Assembly (NCBI GenBank): GCA_004194705.1
Contig: SADC01001189.1
Location: forward strand, 110,819-174,818
Reading direction: 5' to 3'
Length of the DNA stretch: 64,000 nt
DNA from: Ditylenchus dipsaci
Taxonomy: Eukaryota; Nematoda; Chromadorea; Rhabditida; Anguinidae
Shown here piece after piece: positions 11,242-25,000 of the stretch (position 1 is the stretch's first letter; each line of letters opens with the position of its first letter). The translations under genes and the position numbers were made by a program. A model generated the notes under the pieces. That model saw nothing but the letters and a program-made list of their open reading frames with translations. It ran no database searches and was not told the DNA's origin.

Positions 11242-12198
11242 GTTCGAATCTTTTACTTTTTGGCTCTAATAGAGGAGTATGCCGATGTGCTACACGAAAA
11301 TAAAAGCGGTGTACCAGCAATGCTTATCGTTTTTGAAAAAAAATATATGCGTTTTATAAAATATAATTAAGTTTTGTTCCAAATTTTAAAAGTAGTGTGA
11401 GGTCATCTTTATTAGATATGATACAATAAAAGTGAAAACCGGAACAATTGATGAAATTTGCTGGACCCTGCCTTTTTTGCGGTCGCACACGGGCATGTCC
11501 CCTTAAAGAACGGTCAAAAGTTTGAAATCTCTCACTCTGTTTTAAAAAACTTAAATTCTGCTCCTGATCCGTGCATGACATATGATCGATTTTGAGCTGG
11601 GTCGGTTTTCCAGGAAAACCTAAGCGAAATTGTTTACTTCTCTTCAAAAAGATCCTTTCCCCAAAAACTGTCTGTTTGGGTGCGTCAAGTCAATTAATAA
11701 AAGGGATTGAAAGGGCAAGTCGACAAACCATTGCTCATCACCCCAAATAGACACATTTTTTCGTCGGTGTGTGCAGCCATTGCTAATCTTACTTGTAAAA
11801 TTTTATTGAAAGTTTAATTTTTTTAAACCTAGGATAAATTCCTTGAAAAAATTGGGCGAAAACTGCCAACTCATATCCATTTTTCATCAAATCGTATAAC
11901 GGATTGCACATGATCAAATATGTTCGCTTTGCGCACAAGTAACTGTTTAGCGAATAGGAAACCAATAAATATAAAAGTGACTTTTGAGGGACTTCGAAAA
12001 TAAATCCAAAAATTAGAGTGATTTTAGAAAAAGCCGGCGAACATGGAAAGTGTTTTGGAAAAGTTACAAGAAAATCTTAAAGCTTATTAGGGTTTTCGGA
12101 ACTTTCGAGCGGCTATTTGGAGAACAATTATAAACATGATATGTAGACTGTAATAAAAAAATATTCAAAGTTTACAGATAGATAATAGTTATTGACAC

Positions 12199-12442
12199 TG
12201 ATCTCTTTAGCTCAGAGGGTATGTTTCAGGCTAGTTCACAATTGTTTAAAGTTCGATCCTAGTCCTGTGTTAATATATTTATCGGTTTCATCACAGAAGT
12301 GATTGGCTTTCCCATGCTGATTGCGCTATTAAGCCGTAAATTAAACTCAAGTTCCGACGAATGTAGGAGTCCTTCATGACTTCGCCGCAAAGTCGTTCGG
12401 TCTTCTCCAATCGGGCTAGTTCTTGAAGCACTTTTTTAAATT
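12199..12442 (+). repeat. tRNA-derived SINE, full copy (copy 2)
   Basis: The head has an A-box-like TAGCTCAGAGGGT and a B-box-like GTTCGATCC about 40 bp apart, as in a pol III tRNA promoter. The body runs CAGAAGTGATTGGCTTTCCC, TGCTGATTGCGCT, AAGTTCCGACGAATGTAGG, ACTTCGCCGCAAAGTCG, and ends in AGTTCTTGAAGCACTTTTTT. It sits in a ClC intron, in sense. Confidence 0.88.
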
Positions 12443-12620
12443 TAATTTGAAACATGACATCATCTGAAAATGACAGCATATGAAGTCCTCCCCCTGCAAA
12501 GAGTATTAAACTTATGGGGTTTTTGAACTTTCAAGGGTTTTTCGGAGAACAATGATAAATAGGATTTGATGACTGTAATCAAAAATTTAAAGTGCTAAGA
12601 TAACTAATAATTGTTGATAC

Positions 12621-12867
12621 TGATCTCTTTAGCTCAGAGGGTATGTTTCAGGTCATTAAAAAATTCTTTAAAGTTCGATTCCAGCTCAGTGTTAACATAC
12701 TTATCGGTGTTTATTCAGAAGTGATTGGCTTTCCCATGCTGATTGCGCTGTTTAGCCGTAAATCAGAATTCAAGGTCCGACGAATGTAGGTGTTTACATA
12801 TGACATCGCCACATAGTCGTTTGGTCTTCTAATATCCGGGCCAGTTCTTGAAACATTTTATTAAATT
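12621..12867 (+). repeat. tRNA-derived SINE, full copy (copy 3)
   Basis: Same head (TAGCTCAGAGGGT ... GTTCGATTCC) and body as copy 2, about 180 bp downstream. The sequence between the copies (GGGTTTTTGAACTTTCAAGG, GGAGAACAATGATAAAT) also resembles that before copy 2, so the pair may be a tandem segmental duplication. Confidence 0.88.
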
Positions 12868-13036
12868 TAATTTTAAATATGACATCAGCTTACAACTCAC
12901 CGAGTGAATCCACTAAAAATACAAATAGTTAATAAAGTTCAGCGTCAAATGACTTCTTGTTGAATAAATTAGAAATAAATTTAGGTCGAACAATGATCGA
13001 CACAAAGAATCCCTGATTGGTATAAACAAACAATCA

Positions 13037-16000
13037 GGAGAGGAGGAAGATGAGACCAACCCTCACGACGAGACCTTCCGCCAATTACTACAAAGGCATA
13101 GTCAAAACCTTTTCCACTTTTTTGTTGAAGACTGGTTCATATCTGCAATGTTGGGGGCAATCACGGCTGTTTTGTCCATAGGTGTTGATGTCAGCTACGA
13201 GTATCTCAATAAATGTTAGTTTTACAGACTATGTCGTCTAAAAATGTCTTCTTAGCATACAGTCGACAATCAATATAGCAATACCTCAAAAATGAGTTTC
13301 TTTTCTAGGTCCAATACTTTTTTAAACCCTGATTTTTTAATTAATTCCAAATATTTTGATAGTCGATTTTGTAAATGAAAATAGTTTTGCCGTAAAAACT
13401 TGCTGGTCTCAATTATCCAACATCTACCTTGTTTTTCCTATTTTTTCTCTCTTTCTAAAATAAGATGTCGGGCTATTGAGACTAGCGGGTCTTCAAAAAA
13501 ACTGGTGACATTTGCGAAAGTTATTGCTATTTTTAAAACTAGACTGAATAATCCGATTTGCCAAAAGTTGTCAACATCAGGTTCAAAAGTGTAGGACCTA
13601 AAATACAAAAAAAAAACCTTTTCTGGTGTGTCGTTAATTTTTTTCTTCTAGATCGTGCTGTTTTGTTCGATCTAGCCAGAGAATACGACAGAATGGGTTT
13701 GATTTTAACTTTTTCGGCATGAATAAAGTATATAAAACAAAGTACGTTTCAGTTGGGTTTGCCTCCTGGGTTGCCTACCTTGTTATTTTTGTGACTGCAG
13801 CTGCCTTAGTTTGTCGGTCGGTTTATTCAACTACCCTTATTACTTAACTGTAGTTGTTTTCAGATACGTGGCAGTTCAAGCTATCGGATCTGGTTTGTTA
13901 TATACAATGTGTTCAAACTCGATTGACTCAAATTTCTAGGCATACCAGAAGTAAAAGTTATAATGAACGGGTTCATGCTCGAGAACTACTTATCCTTTAG
14001 GACGCTGGTATTTTAGCGTAACAAGTACAGCATTAGCCAGCCAAGTTCATTTAGATAGCTAAAGTTTTGAGCTTGACATTGACCCTGGGAAGTGGTATGT
14101 TACTTATGTTTGGTTTCTGACTCTAAATCATGGTTTCAGGATTGCCAGTCGGAAAAGAGGTTTTTTGGTCAAACTTGGTTGCTTTTGCAAACACTATTTT
14201 CTAGGGTCCCTTTGTTCACATGGGTGCCATTGTGGGTACTCTCTTGTCTGTAAGTGCTCATATGGGGTACACAGGGTTGCCGAATAAAATTTTCGATTTT
14301 GAAACGGCCAATAACTTTTGACCCAAGCGGAATTGTGTCAAAAAAGTTTATAACTATCTTATAATGACTGACACTCGTGCTTTCGGTGTGTCAAGTTTAA
14401 AATGTGATTTTCGCTTGGTCCCCTCTAAGGTTAAGATCCTGATCCAATGGATGGCCTCTGAATATGGCAAGACCTAAACCTGAACTTAACGGAAATTGTG
14501 TCTAGACTTGACACACCGAAAGTGAGCAACGTCATTATGAGTTAGTTGCAAAAATTCCGTGTGAAACAAAATTTGAGGCTTTTTTTAAATTCGAAATTTA
14601 CATAGACCACCATATATTGCGATTAAAACAATTTTGCTGTTTAGAAAAATGACCAAAGCTTGGCAAAGCAACGCATTCTTTTCCAATGAGGGTCGTGAGT
14701 TGGAAATTCTGTCGTCAGGTTGTAGTGTTGGAATCGCCTGCACCTTCTCCAGTCCAGCTGGAGCTGTGCTCTATGGAATTGAATCCACCCACAAATATTT
14801 TGCAGGTTAATTTTAGTTTAGTTAGCAACAACATCCTTCTCCAATTGCAGTTAAAAATTATTGGAGAGCCTTTTTTGCCACCACCTGCTCCGCCCTGATT
14901 TTCCGCTTTGCAAATGCAGTTGTCATCCCACCGCATATTGGTCAGGCACTAATTTAAGAAAATATTGGATAATGAGTTAGGTTTCAGCAGGCACAATCAC
15001 TGCCTACTACCAGACCAGCTTCCCCAACGAAGTGTTTTTGATAGAAGAGATTCCTGTCTTCATTCTAGTTGGGTAATTACCATGCTTTTGAGATAATTGG
15101 TTGAGCTACCGCTACCATTATTGTTTAAGAGTGTTGAGTGGTCTATTTGGAGCCCTGTTTGTGCTGGTCCACAGGAGAATCACCTACTTCAGAAAGCGCA
15201 ACAGAACATACAGAGCTATTTTTGGCAGAAAGTTAGCTTTACATTGTTTCCTTTGACTTTTCACGCTTGCTGTTTTTAGCAGTTTTGCGTTTACAGTGTT
15301 CATGGCTTTTGTGGTTGGAGTGATCACTTATCCAGATGGCTTTGGCAAGTACATAGCTGGAAAGGTAATTAGCTGTAAATACCTACCGTTTTCTACACGA
15401 CTAGACTGCTTTCACCCAAAACCCGAAAATTCTCACTTTTTGGGACGAATTGCTGAAATTTCTTATCCGAATATAAGATCCATCCAAAAACATCACAAGC
15501 CTAAAATATCTGATATTTTCTCAAGGAAAAACAGGAATAAAGTCCTGACAGCATGTTCTCGAGCATCCTGTTCTCACGCCGGGGGCGCCCCAGCAGCTAT
15601 GGCAGGAGGCTCAGAGAATAAGAGGGACAATAAAAAGTATTTTTCGCAATGAGATACGAAGCCACAATGTCGAGAGGTAGATACATAGAGGGGTTGGGTG
15701 CAAGGTTGGTAGAGAAAATAAATTATAAAAGGGCATCTTCTTTTTATCCAACTTTAAACACCAAATGTGATTTGGGTAGTTATTCAGCGGAAAGGTTGTG
15801 TACGTGATATTATTGACGACTAGAGCATGCATCTGTAGCTCAGAGGGTTAAATTGAGAGGAGTTGACAATTGTCTAAAGTTCGGCTCCAGCTCTGTGTAA
15901 GCATACTTATCGGCAAGGTACAGAAGTGATTGGCTTTCCCATGCTGATTGCACTGTTAAGCCGTAAATAAAACCTCAAGTTCCGACGAATGTAGAAGTCC

Positions 16001-19000
16001 TTCATGGCTTCGCCACATAGTCGTTTAGTCTTTTCGAGGTAGGCTAGTTCTTGAGACATTTTTTAAATTTTCTTAAAAAAAGACATGTGCCTGACTAACT
16101 AGTCTCCAATGCTTTTTAAATTTAAAAAATATAAACTTGCTTCCCGTTTTTTGCAACTGATCTACACGGAACTATGCACTTTCAGATAAAAAATATAATT
16201 TTTACCAAACATGAAGCAGGGACATTAAAAACAAGGGGGCATATCAGTTATATCCGTCGGGAAATCAAATAACATATAAAATTCAATCTCTTATAAGAAC
16301 ATTTAGACATGCCATCAGGCACACACACTGCTTTTGTAAAAAACATTATTTTTGCTCGCTTTGACTACAATTGACAACATAACTGAAAGTGCCTTTCCCC
16401 TTGCTACTCACAACTAAGAATTTGGGACGGTGCTGATTTGCCGCCACGGTTTCGACGTTGACAAAATTTGTCCTTTAACTAATTTAGCTTGCCGTATTTA
16501 TTCTAATAAAAGTCCATGGCCTTCTATTTTTTAACCTCCAAAAAGTTTTTTGGCTTTGTGTTAAAAATGCAATAAAACGTGGTTTACCCCCGAGAGAGAG
16601 AGAATACGGTATTTATACAAGCCAAGTCACATTCGCAGGGTTTCAAAGAAATATTTGAATGATAAACGGGAATATGCGCTCTTCGGTGATTAAGTCTCTC
16701 ACATTTTAACTTTCATGTTTATCTATTTCCAGCATATACCATCAGATCTCCTTCACAACTATATTCAACCAGTCCCAATTGTGATCATACTTTATTCACC
16801 CTCAGCCAAAACAAAATTAAAGGGCCATTGCCGTGTCCGACAACGGTTGTCCCCCGTCAATTCAATTTTTTTTCTTTATCGTTGGATTTACGTACGAATT
16901 TCTCGACTTGATTTATAAGAAAACTGTACCTAAAATTAAATTCTAGGAGAAACCAAGCCAAAGATCCGTACAGAAGTTGAATGATTAGGCAAAAAAATTT
17001 GAATTGGCGGTGGACAATTCAAAACAGGTGGCAATGGCCCTTTAACAACTGGTAAACGAACAGACAAATGGGAGCAAGTTTTACTTTTCTTTTAATAGAA
17101 CGTAGCCACCATTCCATCGGCCCACTCTATCATTGTCTTCTGATCAACGACGAAACTTGTACAAACAAGCAAATTCAGTTAAAAGACGAATTTTGTCAAC
17201 GGCGAAACCGTGACGGCAAATCATCCCCGTCCCAAGGATTTGTCTCGACAGATTGCCGCTTATATAAAGCTCTTATTAGCGCCCAACTTTCAAATCAGTA
17301 TTGAAATTTTAAATTTCGTGCAATGTATTAACAACTTCCGTGTGAAAAATTAAAGGCCACAAGAAATTTCGAAAAGTGATCTGTGGTTTTAGCTAATTTT
17401 GATCGCAAAAACAATGTCGTCTTTTTTTACTCGCTCTGGGAAATCGAAAAACACAATTTCTCTAAAATTTTTATGAAAGTGGAGATTTCCAAATTTTGTC
17501 TGCTCCACAAAACGTCTTAAAAACAGGACTTTTTGTATCTTTCATACGAGAAAGTTATTTTTTACCTTTTCTCTTATATCTGAAGTAAAGTCTGGACTTT
17601 CGACTAGTCTGTATTCAAAATTGAAAAAAAAATGGAAATCTGATATTTATGACCTGTGTCTACTTTTCGAATTTATGTCTAATGAGCTAATAATAAAAAA
17701 ACAACGGTGCAACAGACGCCTATCAGCGCCTCTATCGTGTTGTGCATATAAATAACTCTTAATCAAACATGAAGCACATGCGAAACTAAAAAATCAATGC
17801 CTAGCCTGATATTTCACACTAGGGTCTGCAGGCGCCTATGTCGTTAGGGAACATTAGTGTTTCGGATACTGACTCTGTTGTTCGGGTAGAACATCCACCC
17901 TATCTGTTAATCCACCTACTCTACCTCGCCTACCCTCCCCTAACCTTGCTTATCCTCGCCTATCCTCGCCTATCCTCGCCTTACCCTTGCCTATCCTCGC
18001 CTTTCTTCGCCTACCTCGCTACCTCGCCTATCCTCGCCTAGCCTCACCTAGCCTCGCCTATTTCGATAGTATAACGTACACCTGACCTGGTCCCCACGGT
18101 GTACGTTATATCAAAAATTGACTGTAGAGATTTCACCTTAACACTTATCTATCCTATCTGGCTACCTACCCACCCTTACTGGCCATTCACCCACCCTGCC
18201 TGCTAGAAAAGTGGGCTTGAACACAAAAATCCACCTTAAATCCAGGCTAAATCCACCATCGCCAATTTGAAGGGCAAGGAAAAAGTTTTTTAGAAGCAAT
18301 TTCAATAATACGTGTTTGTGCTTGAAAGAAAGTCAAGATGTTCAACTTGAAAGTTCAAGAAAGATATAAGACATATAATTGCAAAAACTGGCTAAAAATT
18401 GGTTGTAAACAATAAACTCACCTTAAATCCAGGCTAAAAACAACCATCACCGATTTGGAGGGCAAGAAATTTTTTTTAGAAGCAACTTCAATAACACGTT
18501 TTTGTGCTTAAAATAAAGCCAACATATTTTACTTAAGGGTTCTGGAGAGATGTCTGACATTAGTTTGCAAAAAAATGGCAGAAAACTGTGCTTGAACACA
18601 AAAATTCGCCTTAAATCCACGCTAAAATCAACCATCCCCGAATTGGAGGGCAAGAAAATTTTTTTAGAAGCAACTTCAATAATAAGTGTTTGTGCTTAAA
18701 AGATAGCTAAGATATTGAACTTGAGGGTTCCGGAAAGATATCAGACAAATTTCTAAAAGTGGCCAAAAATTGGGTTGTAAAACAATAATTTTATAAAAAG
18801 TGTGACGGACGGACTCAAATTTGAGTTAGGATTCTTGGGTGGAGTCTTAAAATTTTATCTGAGTTTTTGAAGCAATGTTTACTCAGTCAATAGCTCATTT
18901 GGTAGCCCTAAACCTCAACTATATGATGTGAGAAGCTAAATAAGGAACCGGAAAAAACCACACCAACTGAATAATTTTGGGAAAATAGTAAAAAATCAAG

Positions 19001-22000
19001 GATTTTGTTTCGCAGATTCTTAATGAGGAGTCTGTTTTAGCATCCGCAAACAGACTCGTCATTGTGAATGCGCCTTTGGAGGGCAAGGAAAATAGTTTTC
19101 AGAAGCAGCGTCAACTATACGGGTTTATGCTTAAAAGAAGTCGAATAAGTTGTCCGTAAGAATTCTAGTGAGAAATCTAACACGAGTTTGCAAAAAAAAA
19201 CTGGCGAAAATTAGGTTAGAATATGAAAATCGACTCAAAATTCAGGCTAAATCCACCACTTCTAATTTTGGGTGACTTGAAAACTTTTTTTAGAGCGACT
19301 TCAATTTTTCAGTTTTGTACTTAAAATAGAGCTAAAATATTCCGGAAAGATGTCCGGTATAAAATAGCAAGAACTGACCAAAAATTGGGCTTAAACACAA
19401 AAATGGCGAAAGCCACCCATCCACCCACAGATGTCAAATATTATATAGAGATTTACAAAAAAAAATCAAAAATCGACGGTGTCTAGAAGTTGAGTGGAAC
19501 TTGCGACCTGAAGAAAAAAGCCTAGTTTTCAGTGTTGGCACATCCAAGTGCAACGGTTTACCTACTGGGCCATGAAATTTATCTAAATTCGCATACGGCG
19601 TCTAGACAAAAACAAATTTTTTGGAAGTTAACACTCTAAAGGCCGTTGGTTACAATGGGTGCGTCTTGTGCAGAACTTCAAGGGGCACACGATGCTGAAA
19701 GAAAAATTGGAAAAAAAGTTTGCTCTAGGAGGTATGGTGCAATATGCACAAAAAAGTGCACGAACGCCCTTTTTCAGTTGCTGGTACACACCATTCGGCA
19801 GAGCAGGAAAAACTGCACCAGACAGTGCTTCGAAGTAAGCCAAAAGAAGGCTTTCAGCATGGTCGATTTACTTGAGAAACTGTTCTTTAATTATGACGCT
19901 CACTGTAAAATTTTAAATTCCTCTCGAGACAAAAGTCATTTAAATTCGAATTTTTTCAAATTTCAAATGATTTCTGTCTCGAGCGGAATTTGAAATTTTA
20001 CAGTGAGCGTCATAATTAAAGGACAGTTTCTTAAGTAAATCGACCATGCTAAACATGAATCCGGTGTCAGCAGCTCAGCTTTGCTTAGCAAAATCAGAGT
20101 TTTAGGTCAAGATGCCTTTTGGAAAATACTTTTAAACGTTTGCTAAGCAAGCTAAAAGCCTTCTTTTGGCTTATTTCGAAGCACTATCTGGTGCAGTTTT
20201 TCCTGCTCTGTCGAATGGTGTGTACCAACAACTGAAAAAGGGCGTTTGTGCACTTTTTTGTACATATTTTGGGATGAACAACGTTTTTGAAGAAAAAAAA
20301 CACAATGGTTTCTGTAAGCCAAAAAATTTTTAACGACTGTCATATTTACCTCAACGATATGTCACTAGAAAACTCATAATCTGTGCTTTCTTTTGCACAT
20401 ATAATCAGATTAATATATTAAAGAAATTTACATGATCTACCCTCTGAAATTGCATAGGCAAAAACCGTAACATTGGTGGTTCACAAAGGCACCATACTCC
20501 CTAGAGGAAACTTTTTACAATTTTTCTTTCACGATCGTGTTCCTCTTGAAGTTCTGCACAAGACGCACCTATTGTAGCCAACGGCTTTTAGAGTGTTAAA
20601 CATTTTCTGAGTTAGTCGTGCAACATTTTCTGAAAAAAATTCTCCGGTCGCCGTCACATATTGCCAATTTTAAAAGCCCGTATATACCTCTAGGGTATTT
20701 TGTGCTTTTGTAAAATACATACTTGCAATTGCAGTTTACCTTCCGAGAGACTCTGAGTGACTTTATCTCCAACTGCACCATGTCCTTGCACAACCTCACC
20801 TCCCAGGGCTGCTCTGATGAAATTGTGTCCAGATGGACTGTGGACTACAAGGCAGATATGAGAAGGGCTCTGGCTGATGGTCTCACTTCCATGCCCAATG
20901 TGCTCCCTTCCCTTCTAGGCTATTTGGCTGTCAATGTGAGTTGTTGTGCGAAATCAAAAACTTTTATTGCAATTTCTAATTTCAGTTTTTCCTAGTGGCT
21001 ATTTGCATTACATTGGCCTTGCCGGCTGGTATTTTTGTGCCCTCTTTTGTGATTGGAGCTTGTGGGGGTCGGATTATTGGCGAGATTATGGTGCTTATTT
21101 TTCCAGAAGGTAAAAACATATTTTTGGTTCTTTATAGCGATTTATTTGTAATATTTCAGGAATCCGCGGCATTGATGGTATTTCTTTCATAGGCAGCGTT
21201 GCAAAAATGTAAACTTTAAAAATTAATTTGTTTCAGGTCCTCAAATTTACCCAGGCCTGTATGCAGTGGTTGGGGCAGCAGCCTACACTGGAGCTGTCAC
21301 TCATTCACTCTCCATTGCTGTAATATATTTGCTCTTTTTAGTTTTTTTATTCCTGCCCGATTTTAGGTGATCGTGTGTGAGACCACAGGCCAGTTGTCCC
21401 CATTGTTACCAGTTTTGGTGGGTTGCTATTTGGCTGAAATATTTGTAATTTTGGGAGTTTAGATAGCTTTAATGGTGGCCAATGCAATCAGCAGTTTCCT
21501 ACAACCGTCCATCTATGAGAGTATAATCAATATCAAGAAGTATCCTCATTTGGCGGAGCTGCCACCCTCCAGAATAAGGTATGAATAATAGTTTTTGTTA
21601 TAATTTGGTTGACTACCGTGAAACCTTTAATTATCGCCCCTACCCAGATTCAAAATTTTGCTCTTGGCATTGTGGTTTTGACTCACTTTTCAGGTAAGTT
21701 CCTAGCTCACCTCACTGACTACAAATTGAAAGGTAATTTGCCCCAGACTAATGGGAGGCGGTCAATTCGTCGACATTTTTGGTTGAAGCCACGACTCGAA
21801 TATCTTACCTCACACAATTCCCAATTTGCATATTTGCATATATTCTAACTTATTATCCACCTATTTTTTTTAACTTAGACTTAGGGTAGGCCAGCGTACG
21901 AGGATGAATCAAAACATTTTTTTACTTATTTTCGATCTAGATTAATTTAATCTCGATAGAGGTATCCATAGGATTGACCAATGTAAATACCCAGTATTTT

Positions 22001-25000
22001 CCGTTACAATATTCAGGAGGCAGTATGCTGGTGTAGGTACCGAGGAGGTCGTACTCTGGAGGTGGTACCCACTGGGGTAATAGGAAGTGGTAAACAGATG
22101 AAAGTACCAAGAAGGGCGCACTTAAGTGGTACTATCTATGTGAGATTATCCAGGTGGAGGTAACCAGGAGGTGTTACTTCGAAGGTGTTACCCAGGTGGG
22201 GGTACCCAGGAGGCGGTATCCAGGTAAGTATGATCAAGAGGTCGTAACCAGGGGGAATTACCAAGAAGGGGCACTCAGGTGGTGGTACCTAGGCGGTATC
22301 CAAGTGGTGGTACTCAAAATGTTGCACCTAGTTAGAGAGTACCCAGGAGCGGCCTTTGGCCTTAGCGCCTTTTTCGGTTACTATATTAGGATCAGGAAAA
22401 AAGGCCATTTTGAATTACTCAATTGACATGTTAAAACTAAGATTAACGAAAATGTCGACGAATTGACCTAGAACCCAGACCAATTCTTAAAAACTGAGCC
22501 AAAAAAAAATCAGGTGCAAGAACGCTATTTTGAATTAAGGTGGGATGCATGACTTGAGGTTTTGGTTTACCGGGTAAACTTTACCCTAAAAACTTCGATT
22601 TAACAATACCCCAAGTTAATGGCCAAAAAGAATCGGCAAATCGAGGTTTGACTTTATATTCCTACTTCAGTGTTCACACACTCAAAGTGGAGCAAATAAT
22701 GGTTGGAGATGTGGTGTTTGTGACCAGACAGACCACTTACAAAGATTTGCGTGAATTACTCATAACCACGCCACATCTCAGGCAAATCACCCACCATGAG
22801 GTCAATTATTACTTCAATAAATTTCAGGTCATACCCTTTGGTCACTGATGAAGGTAATCAACAATTTTAACCATATTTTAAAAAAAAACCCCCATTTTAA
22901 GAAGAGAAAATTCTATTGGGATCCGGTTAGCTTTTTCTATAATAATTTATCATAAAATGAAATTGTTTGCAGTTGCTCGCAAATACCTACACTTTTTGTT
23001 GACTAGTCATTTGGGTAACTTTGTGTTCCTACTATTTCTACTCTGAAAAGTTGCACTTTTCAGGACCAGATCCAGTGCTGCTGATGAACAATCGACGAAG
23101 GAAAAGTCGAAATGCTTCAGAATTGTTTGGAACATTTCGTCGTAATTCCACAGTCAACCTGCATCACACCTTGCTGAATGACAGGAATGTGTGTGGCAAC
23201 ACCCTGCTCTCCATAAGTCCACTTCATGAAGACCACAATCCAAGTAAGCAGTTAACAACTGTGAGATTTGTAAGGATTATGGGAAATAATTTAGGGAGCA
23301 GTCCATTGGCCCCTTTGTTAATGCGTCAAGCCCATTCCGAATCCCAATCGGTAATTTTAACCCAATTTCATTTGCTTTTTTAATATAGAAATGACTTCAG
23401 CCACACACAACACTCATGGACAGGGCCTCCCAGCTCAGGAAAACACTTGATTTGGACGAAGTTGCTATTGATCCTGTAACCTTTTCATAATTAAGTTATG
23501 GAAGACTCCTAGTTTTTACGCAATTCCAATTTCAAAACTTTTTAATTTTTTTTTAATATTCAACCCATTATTGCTGGAATTTTCGTCAAACTTTTTCATC
23601 TAAATTTTTTTCTTGAAACATTTTTGTAGGGGAAATTTTATCAAAAAAAATCCCAAATTTGTTATTATTTCAGCCATCACAGTCGGATATCGATTTTACG
23701 CCACCTTTCGCTTCAAACACTTTTGAACTTTCAAACACTTGCCGTCTTACACTTTGTGGTCCGATTTTTCTGTTCAACGTCAAGCACTTTTGAAAGCTCC
23801 TGAACCCTAGAATACAAAGAGTAAACAACTTGTGATCCTTAGGTTTAACGGTACTATAATAACTATAGAAGATTATATTTTGACCAAAAAGCGTATTTTT
23901 TTTGAAAATACTCATCGGGATTTGGCAGTTTTAGGGATCACGGTTTTCAAAACCGATCGGGAGGGATTCGGGATTAAGATTTTCCACCAAAATCTTCGGG
24001 ATCGGGAGAGCACTTTACCTATATTGATCCTGTAACCTTTTCATAATTAAGTTATGGAAGACTCCTAGTTTTTACGCAATTCCAATTTCAAAACTTTTTA
24101 ATTTTTTTTTAATATTCAACCCATTATTGCTGGAATTTTCGTCAAACTTTTTCATCTAAATTTTTTTCTTGAAACATTTTTGTAGGGGAAATTTTACCAG
24201 TCCGATTAACCTTAACCCCCACCAGTCAAAAAATTCTTTATTTGATTATTTAAAACAGCACATAAACGCTACTATTTATTAAACAAACGACAAATCAACG
24301 TTTCTGTGTTCTCTAAGCGTTAATTGACGAAAGCGTTAATTGACTGGTTGGGGGTCAAGGTTAATCGACTAATGGAGGTCAAGGTTGATTGACTGGTGGG
24401 GATCAGTGTTTGCGTGAGCTCACTCAAAGTGAGAATCTCAGTGAGTGAGAGTGAGAATGAGCTCACTCACTCTCACACTTAATTTTCGATTTTTATTCTC
24501 ACTCACTCTAATATTTCATTCTCACTCTCACTATCACTCTCACTCGATCATTTTTTCACTCTCAGTGAGAATAGAGTGAGAATTGCGCCTTTCTGCCCAA
24601 GGCCAATATCAACCCGGGGTCTGGGACATATAAATTTGGGTAGTCTTTACTTGAGTTTTAGAAGGAAAAATTTGGGGGGGGGGGGGGGGGGGGGTATTCT
24701 ATAGTAGGGTCGTGGATTTAACTTGACTTTTTGAAGCAAGACATCCCTACGGGTCTCCATCCTCCCAGCTACTTTTAAACGAAGTTTTAAGAATAGAATT
24801 TCAAGTTTAGAATTAAAATTTAGACTACTCGAAGTTAGGCTAGGAGTTACTATTAAAGCATGGGTTTATGCTATCAGAAGAAATACGGTGATTCTGTTGA
24901 AACAAAACAAAAAAAGGCATAAAGATGGCCACCCAACCCAAGTAAAGCTCTCTTCCTTCAAAAAATGCTATAAAAAAAGTTTATTTAGGGAAAATTACCC

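Noticed and set aside
18890..18970. Possible tRNA (TAGCTCATTTGGTAGC)
   Set aside because: A-box-like only; no B box or acceptor stem follows.
19628..20343. ORFs of 63-115 codons including Cys-rich frames
   Set aside because: They lie wholly in the arms of a TTAA-flanked foldback and are mirrored across the two halves; no domain is visible.
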